Below are positions 33,621 to 44,803 of a stretch of DNA of 64,000 nucleotides, one piece after another. Location: contig CM024758.1 of NCBI GenBank assembly GCA_014218235.1, forward strand, positions 75,774,206 to 75,838,205. Reading direction: 5' to 3'. Position numbers and translations under genes: made by a program. How positions within the stretch are numbered: position 1 is the first letter of the stretch; every line of letters starts with the position of its first letter. The notes under the pieces were generated by a model, which saw only the letters and a program-made list of their open reading frames with translations, was not told the origin of the DNA and did no database searches. Source of the DNA: Colocasia esculenta. Lineage: Eukaryota; Streptophyta; Magnoliopsida; Alismatales; Araceae.

Positions 33621-35052
33621 CTACTGGGGCTACTGCTGCTGCAGCGGCTGCTGGTGCTGGGGAAACTACTGTTGGTGCTGGTACGGCTGGAACTGCTGAG
33701 GCTGCTGATGCTTCTGAAAGAGCTGAGTTGCAAATGATACTCCCCTGCTGCTGCTAACGGGGTGCCTACTGCTGAGCAGGGAACTTGTATACGGTAGCTG
33801 CTGCGCGTACTGCACTAGCTGCTGCGGCTACTCGACTTGCCCCATCGGGCAATCCCTCTTGAAGTGGCCCGACAAACCACATGTGTAGCAAACTGCCTCC
33901 TGCCTACCTGCTCAGCTCCTTGCTGGACTGACTACTCCGCAAACCTTGACTGTCGCTTCTACTGCTACCCCCGACCACCACAATGAGTGGTCATCTACTT
34001 GAACCTCGAGTGCAAACCAGAACTTCCTGAACTACCTAAGCCGAAGAAGAAGAAGTCGGGCTACCCGACTACCTATTAGGTGATGGTACGGTGAGGAGCT
34101 TGAGGAAACTCCTCCCTACTGTTGCTGCTACTGGGGCTACCAGGTCTCTCTCTCCAAGGCGGTGGCCTTAGCCACAACCTCTCCCAAGGTGGCACATATG
34201 TGAGCAGTCACGCCCCACCTCAAGTCTGGCCTCAGGCCTGCAATGAACCACTCAGCACAGGCCTGCTCGTTGCTAGCAACATGACGAACATGCCTCAACA
34301 ACCAAACAAATCTCTGATGGTACTGAGTAACTATGAGATCGCCCTGAAGCCCTGAACCAATTCATGGAACTGGTCTCGTCTCTCACGTCAAGCATAATCA
34401 GTGAAATACTCTCCGTCAAAGACCCCCAAAAACCTCTGCCAAGTGATCTAATCAAATGCTACCTGGGAAGGGGTCTGCCGCTGAACTCTCCACCACTCAT
34501 GGGCTGGTCCCTTGAGCTGATACACTGCCAGTCTCACCTGGTCCTCCTCGGCGGACTCCATAGTCTCGAACGTGCGCTCCAACTCACTGCCTTGTCTGGG
34601 TCATACTCACCAAAGAACATCAGTGATCGGAGACGCAAGAATCTCTCCAAGAGGGCGGTCCTGTCCTTAGTGACTGTCGTCCTCCTATGACCGGCCCGGG
34701 TGCTCCTGGTACCTGACGCCTGTTGAACTGTTGGCTGCTCCACCTCCAGATCTGCCTGTTGCTCTAGTACCACTGGGGGAGGTACGAGAGGCTGACCTCT
34801 CGCCGCCGCTTGCCCAAGCTTCCACACTCCTGGTACAGAGTCCTGAAGAACTACTCAACCATGGGGAACCAATTTGCGTACTGTTGTGGCTGAGGCTGGT
34901 ACTCCTGCTGCTGCTGCCCTCCGCTGCTGCACCCAGAGGCTGTGCACGGACTCCTCTGCTGACACTCCTCTTGAACCTGCCCTGCGCAGGCATATCCGAC
35001 TCATCTACTACTCTATCAGCTCTCTGGCCTACCTACGCCTGTGTGGAGCCAT
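33621..35052 (-). pseudogene. gag of B
   Basis: ATG at 35052 (MAPHRRR then stop). Gln/Ala/Ser-rich N-terminus (QAAARGQPLVPPPVV, EVEQPTVQQASG), RFLRLRSLMFFGEYDPDKA (34660), ESAEEDQVRLAVYQLKGPAHEWW (34540), ITWQRFLGVFDGEYFTD, QFHELVQGDLIVTQYH, VRHVASNEQACAEWFIAGLRPDL and a CCHC knuckle CYTCGLSGHFKRDC near 33885. A Gln-rich stretch (33850-33640) links it to the protease. Stops and indels throughout. Same general plan as gag of C and E, but without evidence of their introns. Confidence 0.8.
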
Positions 35053-35173
35053 ATCCTGCACGGCACACAACCAACAAGGTTAACGATACCAACGGGAGGC
35101 TAGCAGTGTACTTGTACTACTTCTGGGACTTCATGTTGCAGTTTAGATCCCCTACAAGTCCTGTCAGACTCTC

Positions 35174-35185
35174 GCTCTTATACCA
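35174..35185 (-). other. Primer-binding site of B (tRNA-iMet)
   Basis: Minus strand TGGTATAAGAGC, one mismatch to the initiator tRNA-Met complement, two bases inside the 5' LTR end at 35188. Confidence 0.85.
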
Positions 35186-35187
35186 AC

Positions 35188-37416
35188 TGTAACGACTCTA
35201 AGAACCTAACCCTCGGCCCATGCCGAGGACCCGATTTTTACGATCGCTACCAATGGATACAGAGACCCGGAAGGGCTACAATATATGTCTAATAGAATAT
35301 GTAAAGGAAGTAAACATCAACTACTGAACTAGGAGCACATACGCGGAAATAGAAAGTAGAGTGAAATCGCTGTGTATCGCTCTAGGTAGAGTCCCAACGC
35401 ACACACACTAGTACAAGTAAAGACAGGGGAAGAACAAGTCCCTTAGGGGCATACCCTGAGGGTGATGTACACTCAGAGGGGGGACCACTACTAGCTACGG
35501 GGACCGCAACCACCGCCCCGTCTCTTCGCCCGACGCGGGCCCTGCCACTGCTGAGAAGTGTCACCTGAAAAAGGAAGAGATGAGCTTCACAATAGAAGCT
35601 CAGTAGGGACTACCAATCTCCTTATGTCTCTAATAGGTAGTCGAAACTATGTACTTAATTAAAAGACAACAATTATATCTTCTACCTATGAACGAAAGTG
35701 CGGAAGCGAAGCTACTAACTACCAACGGTACAGAGAACACCACGGTCAGAAACTCCGTAGAACCTGTACAACGTGACCACCACACGGCTGGCTACGCAGA
35801 TAGGGAGAACCCCGCCTGGACAAGAGATACTAGCTACGGAGAACACTACCACTAGTCAACCAGTCAGGTGCGTCCACTGACGTCTTATCCTCGACCTAGG
35901 TCCAAACCTCCACTCTCTCCAGAGTGGGATAGGAACACAAAGTAACACAACAGTAATGGTCGTAGTCTGGCCGGACTATAGTCCAAGCCTGGCCTCTCTA
36001 GGTGGTTCTAGGGCTGCAAAGAGTGAGGCAGTGAGAAGAAGGACTGGTTGGCCTGCACCGGGTAGAACTCCGGCTGTCCTCGGTGTCCAATGCTAACAAG
36101 AGAGCTCTGCAAACGACTCGACGCCACTATCCTAACCACTATTTTCCCCTAAACTCTAGAGTCCGTGACTCGAGTATGCTCGTCAACCCGAACGCTCCCT
36201 CTAAGGTGCATGAGGATGGCGGTCTCAGGCAACAGTAACAACCTCTCTCACGGGACAAGCCCTCAGGTGCCGAGCACCGGGCAAACGACTAGTGTAGGAC
36301 TATACTAGGGAACTAGCACTAGTGCCACAGGTACAGTAAGTGGAAACGGTGAAGACTCCCAAAAACACAGAACTTCGTAGGACCCTAACTATCTCTGCTA
36401 TAGTCGCGACGCATCGGGCCATCACGACCATGTCGCGACGCACAAGAGCGTCGCGATGATGTCGCGGCAGCCATGCCGGTCACGACATCATCACGATGCT
36501 ATTGCGGTAACATCTTCAGCCGAGGGGGGTTCGGTGCAGTCCTTTCGGAGACCACCCCAAAATCCGATACAAACACACCACAGGGGGAGGGAAGTATGCT
36601 CAAAATGTAGGAAAGCCATTAACCATGCAAACCACCTAAAAACCCCACAAACATGGATTTATAAGAATCTACACTCGATATAAATCTCACTCAACCACGA
36701 GCATGGTTCCTCACATTCCCACAACCCAAACCATGAGAAGAACATGATCTCAAGGGGGATGGGAGCATGCTTAGAATGAGTGGGAGAAGAGGGTCCCTAC
36801 CTCCATAATTAGAGCCGACCCATTGGGCCCTTCACGTCGGAATGGCCACCTCCTTCTCACTCCAAGCACCACGAACACGTCCCCTACATGAAGGAGACAT
36901 CACCACCTCGCCACGAGCACCCAAAACTGTCGGAGAACACAAGAGGTCTCGGGACAGGGAAGAAGAAGAAGAAAAGTGGGAGAGGGGAAATGGGGCGCAG
37001 CCCTCGGTTTTAAACCGATGTGCCCCAAGATGCGACGGGTCCACCCGGCGTGACAACAAACATGTCACGACGCCCATAGGCATCGCGACCATGTCGCGAC
37101 GGCCACCCACGATGAGACCCCAAACGCCGATCAAACCTTAAAGATCGGAAAATAAGAACGCGATGGCTGACCAGGTTGGGTCAATGTTGTACGCACCTGA
37201 CACCCGACAAGACCGTGCTGACAGACAAGACAGTGGTCAAGTCTGTCAAAAAAGTAGTCGCATCACCTACTGACGGTGCGACAAAAACGCGACGGCCATC
37301 CCTATCGCGAAAAGAACGCGACGGCCAGGTGTGTCACCACACAAACCCTGTCGCAGTGGGCCTCCACGTCTCGACCCTGAGGACGGAGCCAATGGCCGAA
37401 GGGGGCGGGTCTTACA
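35188..37416 (-). mobile_element. 5' LTR of chromovirus B, complete
   Basis: Ends TGTAACGACTC (35188) and GGTCTTACA (37416), 2229 bp, giving TGTAAG...TTACA in the minus sense. The outer end abuts RT coding sequence of C (LGHVISG), so B inserted into C. Minus-strand TATA-like GGTTTAAAACC at about 37009. TCGCGA clusters at 36405-36500 and 37060-37380 lie on either side of it. Confidence 0.9.
36405..37380. repeat. TCGCGA clusters of LTR B, right copy
   Basis: Sites near 36412, 36432, 36458 and 37087-37100, with TATCGCGA at 37303, and many TCACGAC, ATCGCGACC and TGCGAC relatives. Collinear with the left LTR; several sites intact in one copy are CpG-decayed in the other. Confidence 0.6.
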
Positions 37417-38200
37417 TCCTCGGCCATGTTATTTCAGGCGCTGGAGTTGATGTTCATCTGGCGAAGGTTCAGGCGGTGTTAGAGTGGGAGACTCTGAGGA
37501 CACCATTTGAGAATAGTAGTTTTCTTGGGTTAGCAGGCTATTACAGGAGATTCATTGAAGGCATTGCATCTATCGCTGCACCTTTGACTAAGCTAAACAT
37601 AAAAGGGGTTAAGTATGTGTGGTATGATGATTGTTAGAGCAATTTCTAGTTGCTGAAGACAGGGCTGACATCTGCACCCATGTTGATCTTGCCTAGTGGT
37701 GCAGAGGGTTTTGCTATCTATTCTGATGCTTCTCAGATAGGCTTGGATGTGTGATGATGCAGCATGGTAAGTTAGTTGCCTCTGCTTCTCGCCAATTAAA
37801 GAAGCATGAGCGTAGCTATCTGACCAGGATTTGGAGTTAGCGGCTGTGGTTCAGGCACTGAAGATCTGGGCACACTATCTTTATGGTCTCATGTTCGAGG
37901 TGTTTATTGACCACAAGAGTTTGAGGTACCTTTTCTCTCAGAAGGAGTTGAAACTGCGGCAGAGAAGGTGGATAGAGTTCCTTAAGGACTACGAATTCGA
38001 GCTTCAGTACCATCCAGGGAAGGTGAATGTCCTGGTAGATGCACTTCACAAGAAGAGGTCCTTACTTTGGCAGGATTGGAAGATGCTAGAGGATGCGGCA
38101 TATGCTATGACCGAGCTAGAGCCACAGTTGTGTCATGCTTTTGTGGCACAATTGTCTATCCCATCCACTGTATTAGACGAGGTGATCGAGTAGCAGGGAG
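37417..38200 (+). pseudogene. RT end and RNase H of chromovirus C
   Basis: Resumes at LGHVISGAGVDVHLAKVQAVLEWE (RT thumb; split LGHVISGAG, VDVHLAKVQAVLEWE), FLGLAGYYRRFIEGIASIAAPLTKL, then in changed frames LPSGAEGFAIYSDAS with the first RNase H Asp and LVASASRQLKKHE, then LAAVVQALKIWAHYLYG, FEVFIDHKSLRYLFSQKELKLRQRRWIEFLKDY, LQYHPGKVNVLVDAL. The YxDD-bearing RT core is absent. Stops near 37636 and 37755. Strongly similar to E (46572-47195). Confidence 0.85.
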
Positions 38201-39240
38201 TTGATCGTAGGCTTTAGGAGATGGTAGGCAAGGCAGGCATTACTTGAGACGAGGACAGTGTCATTAGATTTCAGCACCGAGTATGTGTACCTTATGTAGT
38301 GGATGTTCGTGAGCGAGAGTACTAGCAGAAGCTCATAGGTCGAGGTTCTCCATTCATCAAGGAAACACCAAGATGTACCAAGACTTGAAGAGATCTTTCT
38401 GGTGGTCAGGCATGAAGAAGGATGTGGCAGAACTGTATCTAGGTGTGTGGTCTGTTAGCAGGTTAAGGCCGAGCGTCAGCGACCATCAGGCCTTATGCAG
38501 AAGATGGAGATACATGTGGGATGTGGGAGGCAATCACCATGGATTTTGTGATGGGTTTGCCCAGATCAGCTAAGGGCAATGACTCCATTTGGGTGGTTGT
38601 AGACTATTTCTCCAAGATACTCACTTCTTGCCTATGAAGAAGAAACAGTCTATGGAGAGCTTGGCGAGGCTGGATGTTGGCAGTATTGTGAGATTGCATG
38701 TTGTGCCGAAGTCTATTATCTCTGACAGAGACCCGAAGTTTACATCGAGGCTGTGGCAGGGTCTTCAGGAGGCTTTGGGTTCTCAGTTGAAGCTTAGTTC
38801 GGCGTTTCACCCTCAGACAAATGGCCAGTTCGAGAGGATGATTCAGACGCTCGAGGACATGTTGAGAGCATGCGTGTTTGATTGGAAGGGTGATTAAGAA
38901 TGTCATCTACCTCATGTGGAGTTCATCTACAACAACAGTTTTCATGCGAGTATCGGCATGGCTCCGTTCGAGGCTTTGTATGGTTGGCCCTGTTGATCTC
39001 CTTTGTGCTAGGAGGAGACAGGCGACAGGCAGTTGGTTTGTCTAGAGTTGGTGCAGGAGACATCCGATAAGATTCAGCTCATCAAGTGGAGGTGGTTGCA
39101 GCACAAGATAGGCAGAAGAGCTATGTCGACAAATAAGGAAGGATTTAGAGTTCAAGGTTGGCGAGCATGTTTTCCTCAAGGTTTCACCTACTAGAGGCGT
39201 GGTCAGGTTTGGCAGGCATAGCAAGTTGAGTCTGAGATTC
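38201..39240 (+). pseudogene. Integrase of chromovirus C
   Basis: MYQDLKRSFWWSGMKKDVAELYL (zinc region, 38373), ITMDFVMGLPRSAKGNDSIWVVVDYFSK with the first Asp (about 38533-38615), MESLARLDVGSIVRLHVVPKSIISDRDPKFTSRLWQ with the second Asp (38650-38760), FHPQTNGQFERMIQTLEDMLRAC with the Glu (38807-38870), then FIYNNSFHASIGMAPFEALYG. The first, second and third catalytic residues are still encoded though spread over frames. A C-terminal module (FKVGEHVFLKVSPT-like, VVRFGRHSKLS) follows to 39240. Confidence 0.85.
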
Positions 39241-39299
39241 ATTTGCTCATTGGAGAATCTCAGGTGGATGGGCAGTGTGGCATACTAGCTAACTTTACC

Positions 39300-39615
39300 C
39301 CCAGCACTAGCTAGTGTGCAATCAGTCTTCCACGTGTTTATGCTCAAGAGATACGTGAGAGATCCGTCACATGTTATCAGTCACGAGGCAGTGGAGATTA
39401 AGCCAGACTTGTCTTATGTACAACAACCATTAGCTATCCTAGATCAAAAGGTTCAGCACCTCAGGAACAAGGCTATTGCATCCGTGAAGGTGTTGTGGAT
39501 AAATTTCTCACGAGAGGAGGCTACATGGGAGCTTGAGGACGCCATGAAGAAGCATTATCCACATTTATTTTGTTACTATTTATGTTCGAACTTCGAGGAG
39601 AATGTTTTCTTTTAG
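39300..39615 (+). pseudogene. Chromodomain at the polyprotein end of C
   Basis: VFHVFMLKRYVRDPSHVIS is the usual link; LDQKVQHLRNKAIASVKVLWINFSREEATWE (39440-39535) is a chromodomain with the aromatic residues W (VLW) and the TWE end, then a short tail. Known role: chromatin targeting of integrase. The open frame stops within the polypurine tract. It identifies C as a Tekay/Del-type chromovirus. Confidence 0.8.
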
Positions 39616-39625
39616 GGGGAGAGGG
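39614..39625 (+). other. Polypurine tract of C
   Basis: AGGGGGAGAGGG directly before the 3' LTR start TGTAAGG at 39626. Confidence 0.9.
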
Positions 39626-39696
39626 TGTAAGGCCCTAAATTTTTTTGCATATTATATGTTTGTTTGATGCTTTGTGTTCTGCCCGAAATCCCTATT

Positions 39697-39815
39697 TAAC
39701 GTCAACATCTCTTGACGTTAAGAGCAGGTTGACGGCAACTTTTGTGCCGTTGACTGTGTGGCTAGAAGAGATAGACGTCCACGAGATTGACGCCTTTTTC
39801 TGGTTGACGGCAGCT
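39697..39815 (+). promoter_or_regulatory. TGACG cluster 1 of LTR C
   Basis: AACGTCAAC, CTTGACGTTAAG, GTTGACGGCAAC, GCCGTTGAC, GACGTCC, TTGACGCC and GTTGACGGCAG within about 110 bp, 70-190 bp after the LTR start and upstream of the TATA box. TGACG and TTGAC cores suggest bZIP and WRKY sites. Confidence 0.55.
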
Positions 39816-39949
39816 ATGTGGCCATCTACTTCTCTGGCTATGTTTGGGATTCCAGATATGAAACCACCGTTTTCACCGGAGATCGTTTAGGAAACATATC
39901 AACAATGGTCAGGACTCTTAAAATCTAGGTTTACCCTGACTCTATTGCC

Positions 39950-39957
39950 TATATAAC
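39950..39957 (+). promoter_or_regulatory. TATA box of LTR C
   Basis: TATATAAC, about 325 bp into the LTR, between the two GACG clusters. Confidence 0.6.
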
Positions 39958-40370
39958 ATAAACATCTCAGTTAGGAGAGGCCCTTTGGTTCCGAATGAGG
40001 TTTTTAGGTTTCGGGGTGAGAAAAAGAGAGACTTTGGGAGGTTTGATCCCACAATTGGGAGGCTTCATCGGCGATCTTCTACGATTGGAAGACTCTTCTG
40101 GAGGTGAAGGAGCTCTCCTAACTCCGGGAGATTGTTTGCTCAAGCGTGGAGGTCGTATTAGGCGAAAGACATCACCTCTTTAAGCTTGGCCGAGGAGAGC
40201 TTCATCACCAAAATTAGATCTTCATAGATTTTTAAGGAGCAAGTAAGTTACGGGTTTCATCCCTAGACTTATCACCTAGGGTTTAGGTATTTTACGGATT
40301 TTTAGATCGTGTCCTAGACCCCAAAATTCTGTGTTTTCTTGAATTCGGTCTGCAGTGCGTGCAGACAGGA

Positions 40371-40470
40371 GGTTGACAACAACCTTGTTGCCGCCAAGTT
40401 CATGAGTTAACGGCAATCGATTGTGCCGTTAACCCACCTAGACGGCAAGACCTTTGCTATCAAGTTCATC
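40371..40470 (+). repeat. GACGGCAA cluster 2 of LTR C with hairpin
   Basis: GTTGACAACAAC, TTGCCGCCAAG, then GTTAACGGCA (40406-40415) and TGCCGTTAAC (40424-40433), a perfect 10-bp inverted repeat with an 8-base loop, then GACGGCAAG. Same place as the hairpin in LTR A but with different arms. Confidence 0.6.
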
Positions 40471-41186
40471 TGACTCTTATAGAAATATGTGTGTTAGTCT
40501 CTGTGTTGTGATTTTTGGGATTTCTTGTTGTTTGCACATGCTATAAAATTTATGGATGTTCAAGTATGATGTTAGGTTAGACCCAGAATTTTTGATAATT
40601 TTCTGATAATAATTGCGAATTATGAAATTTCTGTTAAGGGTAAATATGCATGTCTTGACAGAGTTTACTTTGGAATAAATAGATTTGATGCATGATATTG
40701 TTACAGAAAATTTTCATGAACTTAGGGCTATTGTTTACATGTATTGAAACAGTGAGATTCAATTGTTTACTGTCTATCATGTTTAAAGTGAAATATCTTT
40801 CTAAATTGCATGAGATCTGTGTTAAATGTTAAAAATAGTTATGCAATCATGAAAATTCTGAAAAATTAACTATATGATATATTCCATGTATAGAGTCTAT
40901 GGATTAAATTTGTGACTATTCGATATCTGTAAGTATTGTTTGTAATTATCAGGGTATTACAGAGTATATTAAGAATGATTGTTTAAGAAATGTATTTTCA
41001 GTGATTAGCAGCATGTTTAGGTACTGTATACATGATTTGATACTCTTAGATAGTCATGATAGGTTCTGTAAACTGAAGTATATGTGTTTGAATGGTATGC
41101 ATGTGAATGGACCAAATAGTGCATGTAATATGATGTAAATCATGTGATTAAATGAATAATGTGAATAAGTGGAATGTGTGCCGAAA

Positions 41187-41387
41187 TTGACACTGCTACC
41201 ATAGAAGGCTGTGGAGTTGTACTGTAGAAAAGTCCCTATGGGAAGGCTCAATGTGTATGTGATATCCTGTGGGCATCAGGATAAAATCCTAGAGGTGGAC
41301 AAGTACCACTAGTTAGGGTGGAGAGGGCTTCTCCGGTTCTGCACAGTTACCAAGATTCGTCACTATAATGCCTAGGTGATGGGTATT
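41187..41387 (+). other. Conserved LTR island, copy in C 3' LTR
   Basis: TTGACACTGCTACCATAGAAG ... CTAGAGGTGGACAAGTACCA ... GGAGAGGGCTTCTCC ... TGCCTAGGTGATGGG, collinear with the other copies. Confidence 0.65.
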
Positions 41388-42248
41388 TGTTATGTGTTAT
41401 GTGTGTTCTTCTTTAGGGTGGTTCAGACTATGTGTCACGATAAAAGAAAGATAATGTGTAAAGACGTGAATTGTGTGGTGAATGTGTAAAGCGTTCATGT
41501 GAAAGAGATGTGCAAATGTGTTACAATGTGAATCAATGTGAACTCATGTGATTATGATTTATTTATGTTAAAACAGAAAGAAAAATGTGTGATTATGTGA
41601 TATGAATGCATCTGAAAAGTGATAGATATCATGCTAGGTTGTTAGTAACCTTGTGCTTTATTCCATGATCAAGTTATGTAGAAAAATGTTGTGAATAAGT
41701 TGTATTTGATGACGTGTTTAAAATTAAAGACCATGTGTAGAAAGCATGTTATAAGTATTCATTTGTACTTGTTATGAAATGAACCATGTGCAAAACTTCT
41801 CTTATTGTTTAAAATAATAGCATGAATGTGATATGTGTAAGGATGTGCCAATGGGTTACTTGCTGAGTCTTTGTGACGACTCATCCTTGCTTTAACATAC
41901 AGGTGAGATAGGTGTCCCCGTGCATGAGGAGCGACTCTGGGTGAGAGGAGTAGCAGAGCTTGTGGACGACTATTTGTTAGCTTGTACTTTCTTTTACTAG
42001 TATGTGGGCAATGATGTTATATGGACTTATATAATTATGGACTTGGTTTATTTTCATGCTACTCTATAGACTGTAGAATGTGTGAATGATGATGGAATAA
42101 TATTAACTTTCATTTCCGCTGTACTTCTTTTGTCATTTATGTACATATGTACCTACTTTGTTGTGTTGGGTACATGTCCCACTGTGACGGCACACTTTAT
42201 ATCGATGTGGATTGGTATAATCGTACCAGTATAAAGAGGGTCGTTACA

Positions 42249-42535
42249 AATGAATAGTCTATATAACATGCTACTACACATGGACTTCACTTAAATCATG
42301 GTATTAATCATAATTCATTCATTACACATTTCGACATAACTTAATCATGAAATTAAACACATGTTTACTTGTAGCACTAGCATGATATCTATCACATTTC
42401 ACATTGGTTTTATATCATATATTCTCACATTTTTCTTATTTTTTAACATAAATATAGCATAATCACATGGTTTCACATTATTTCACATTGGAACACATTA
42501 GCACATCACTTTCACATAATCACATGGCACATTTA
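42249..42535 (-). mobile_element. LTR fragment F, part 1 (minus)
   Basis: Reverse complement of the TATG/TGTGAA-rich part of LTR C. It continues at 52436 and again at 61507 after E and D are removed, which shows that both inserted into it. Its left edge is the end of C. Confidence 0.75.
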
Positions 42536-42540
42536 CACAT
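42536..42540. repeat. Target-site duplication of E
   Basis: CACAT here and at 52431-52435 flank element E exactly at its TG and CA ends. Confidence 0.9.
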
Positions 42541-43324
42541 TGTAACACCCCACTTAGACCCGGTCTAGTTATACCAACTCTCATCGAGTCTAAGAGATGT
42601 GCTACATGGGGAACACACCCCAACATATATCAAATGTAGGTTGATTCATTCATAAATAAATAATAATGCAGCGGAAATAAAGCACAATTCATCAACATTA
42701 ATAATCAAGTCCATAGTCCATCAAATAAGTCCACAATGCTATAAATAGTTCATTTACAATATTCATAACATAATCAAACCCTCACATACAATTATCACTC
42801 AAACACACAATCTAAATCAATCCTCTCGCTCCAAATCTGATACCGCTATCAAAGCCTCGGCATCCGCTGTCTCACCTGAAATGTTTAGCAAGTATGAGTC
42901 TACAACGAAGACTCAGCATGCGACCCAAAAAATGGTTTACCAATCTAACATATACATAATGGTTTCAAACCATGTTATTACATATAGAATTCAGCAACCG
43001 TACTGCTTGCATATATATAATTGTCAAACACACCTATGTGATCTTAACTTCACAATGTTTATCCATACTAGAAGATTTCAGATCTGATCAAGATGACATG
43101 GATTCAAAATATAACATGGTACATTAACATACATGGTTCCAAGAATTTGCATATTAAGGATGATTACATATCATTCACTCGAATGAAAATAAAACAAGGA
43201 TTACATGAAATCTTTATAGAGCTGAAAACAAACTTTGTTCATAACATATACATATTTATAAATTTTCTTGCCAAGACACAGCCCAAACCACCCATTAGAA
43301 GTCAAATAGACATATGACATATAC

Positions 43325-43510
43325 TCATCACCTAGGAAATTAGTGATAGAGTCTTGGTTATTGCGCAATACCGGGTGAAGCCCTCCCCATGTTAACACAC
43401 CTCCAGGATTTCTTCCCGTGCTCTCAGGAACATAAAACATATTGAACATTTCCATAGGGGCAATACTATGGTCTTGTTCTAGATTACCTCTATGGTGGTA
43501 GTGTCTTATT
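43325..43510 (-). other. Conserved LTR island, copy in E 3' LTR
   Basis: On minus: ACTACCACCATAGAG, CCTATGGAAATG, GAAATCCTGGAGG, GGGGAGGGCTTCACCCGG, GCGCAATAACCAAGACTC, TTTCCTAGGTGATGAG. Its translation keeps NNQDSITNFLGDEYMSYVYL in frame with the other E copy. Confidence 0.6.
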
Positions 43511-44308
43511 GGCCATATACACATTCATATACAAATTTGTCCAAATTCAAATGCAACATAACATGCTACTAAATCATATACAATATTTAGATGCTGACAG
43601 AGACATATTTCAGAATTATCACATGATGTTTTTCTGAACATTTTTCCACAATCCATATCGAAAGAACACAATTCTCAAAATGATAATCAGCCGTAAATAG
43701 TTGCAGTCGTTGAAAAATTATACATTTTTTATAGAACATGCCTGTAATGTCATAAATCAAATCAGGATGTTTCATAATTTTATGGCATATATTCTTATTT
43801 CCACAGTATTCACATCAGTCCTACAAGTAGAGACAAATCCATCATCATAAAACCATCTGTCAACCTGGTTCAATTTTTACTGTGCATGTATCATACTCCT
43901 ACAAACCACTATTCAAAATCTCATGATTTTTGGAATCCAGAAACATATTTTCAAATAAAAAAGTACTACTAATTTATATACTTCAGTCATGCAAATTACA
44001 GAAAATAGTCAATTATATATTTTAGAGTTAACACAATATGAGAATATCCATATCATGTATTTCTACATAGAAATCACAATTTTATCACAAGCATACATCA
44101 CATATATATTTTCTATTAAATCCAAGCTTAATTCTAGAATTTAGAAAAATTTCCCTAAAATCTTGGTGACTACAGAAATTAACCAAATTTACAGTGTGTC
44201 AAAAAGTTGTTTTACTGCACACTACACCTTTCACAGAAAGTCCATTCGATGTCTAAGGATAAAACTATAAATCAAGATGTAAAAATAGGTCAAAATAATG
44301 AACAGAAG

Positions 44309-44400
44309 AACTTGACGGCAAGCCTGTTGCCTCTAACCTCAGTCGACGCCAAGAGGGTTGATGTTAAGTTGATCCTTGACGGCAGCCAAGGTTGAGTTAA
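44309..44400 (-). repeat. GACGGCAA cluster 2, E 3' LTR
   Basis: CTTGACGGCAAG, CAGTCGACGCCAAG, GATGTTAAG and CTTGACGGCAG within 85 bp, downstream (minus sense) of the TATA box. Confidence 0.55.
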
Positions 44401-44803
44401 CCTGAAAGGAAAACTGAACTCATCTGAGACTCATGTAAACCCCAAATCTGATCGTTTGTAACTTTTTAAAATCCTGTAAAATTTGTAAAAAGGTTAAACA
44501 TAAGGTTGGGAACCCGATCCCTAGGTTGCTTACCTCTAAAACTCCAAGAAATCCATGGATTTAGCCGATGAAGCCCACCTTGGCCAACCAAGACAGTCCT
44601 CCTTTCGACTTGAAATCCTTAATCCGCAGGTCCCCAAAGATAGGCACACCTTGGAGACGCCTTTAGCCTTCAAAAGCACCTTTCTTCAACTTGTAGATGC
44701 TCGGTCTAAGCCTCCACGAAGATCAATCGCCGGTTTTTCCTTCCACCTTCTTAGAGACTTGGAGAAAACTCCCAAAACCGGTTCCAAGAAACTAACACCA
44801 CCC

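Larger units (their letters stand above)
39626..42248 (+). mobile_element. 3' LTR of chromovirus C, complete
   Basis: TGTAAGGCCC start and GGTCGTTACA end, 2623 bp. Holds GACG cluster 1 (39697-39815), TATA box (39950-39957), GACG cluster 2 (40371-40470) and the conserved island (41187-41387). TG-rich, AT-rich low-complexity sequence fills the second half. It abuts a minus-oriented LTR fragment (F) of the same family. Confidence 0.9.

Noticed and set aside
34731..35192. 153-codon open frame on plus
   Set aside because: Antisense shadow of gag of B.
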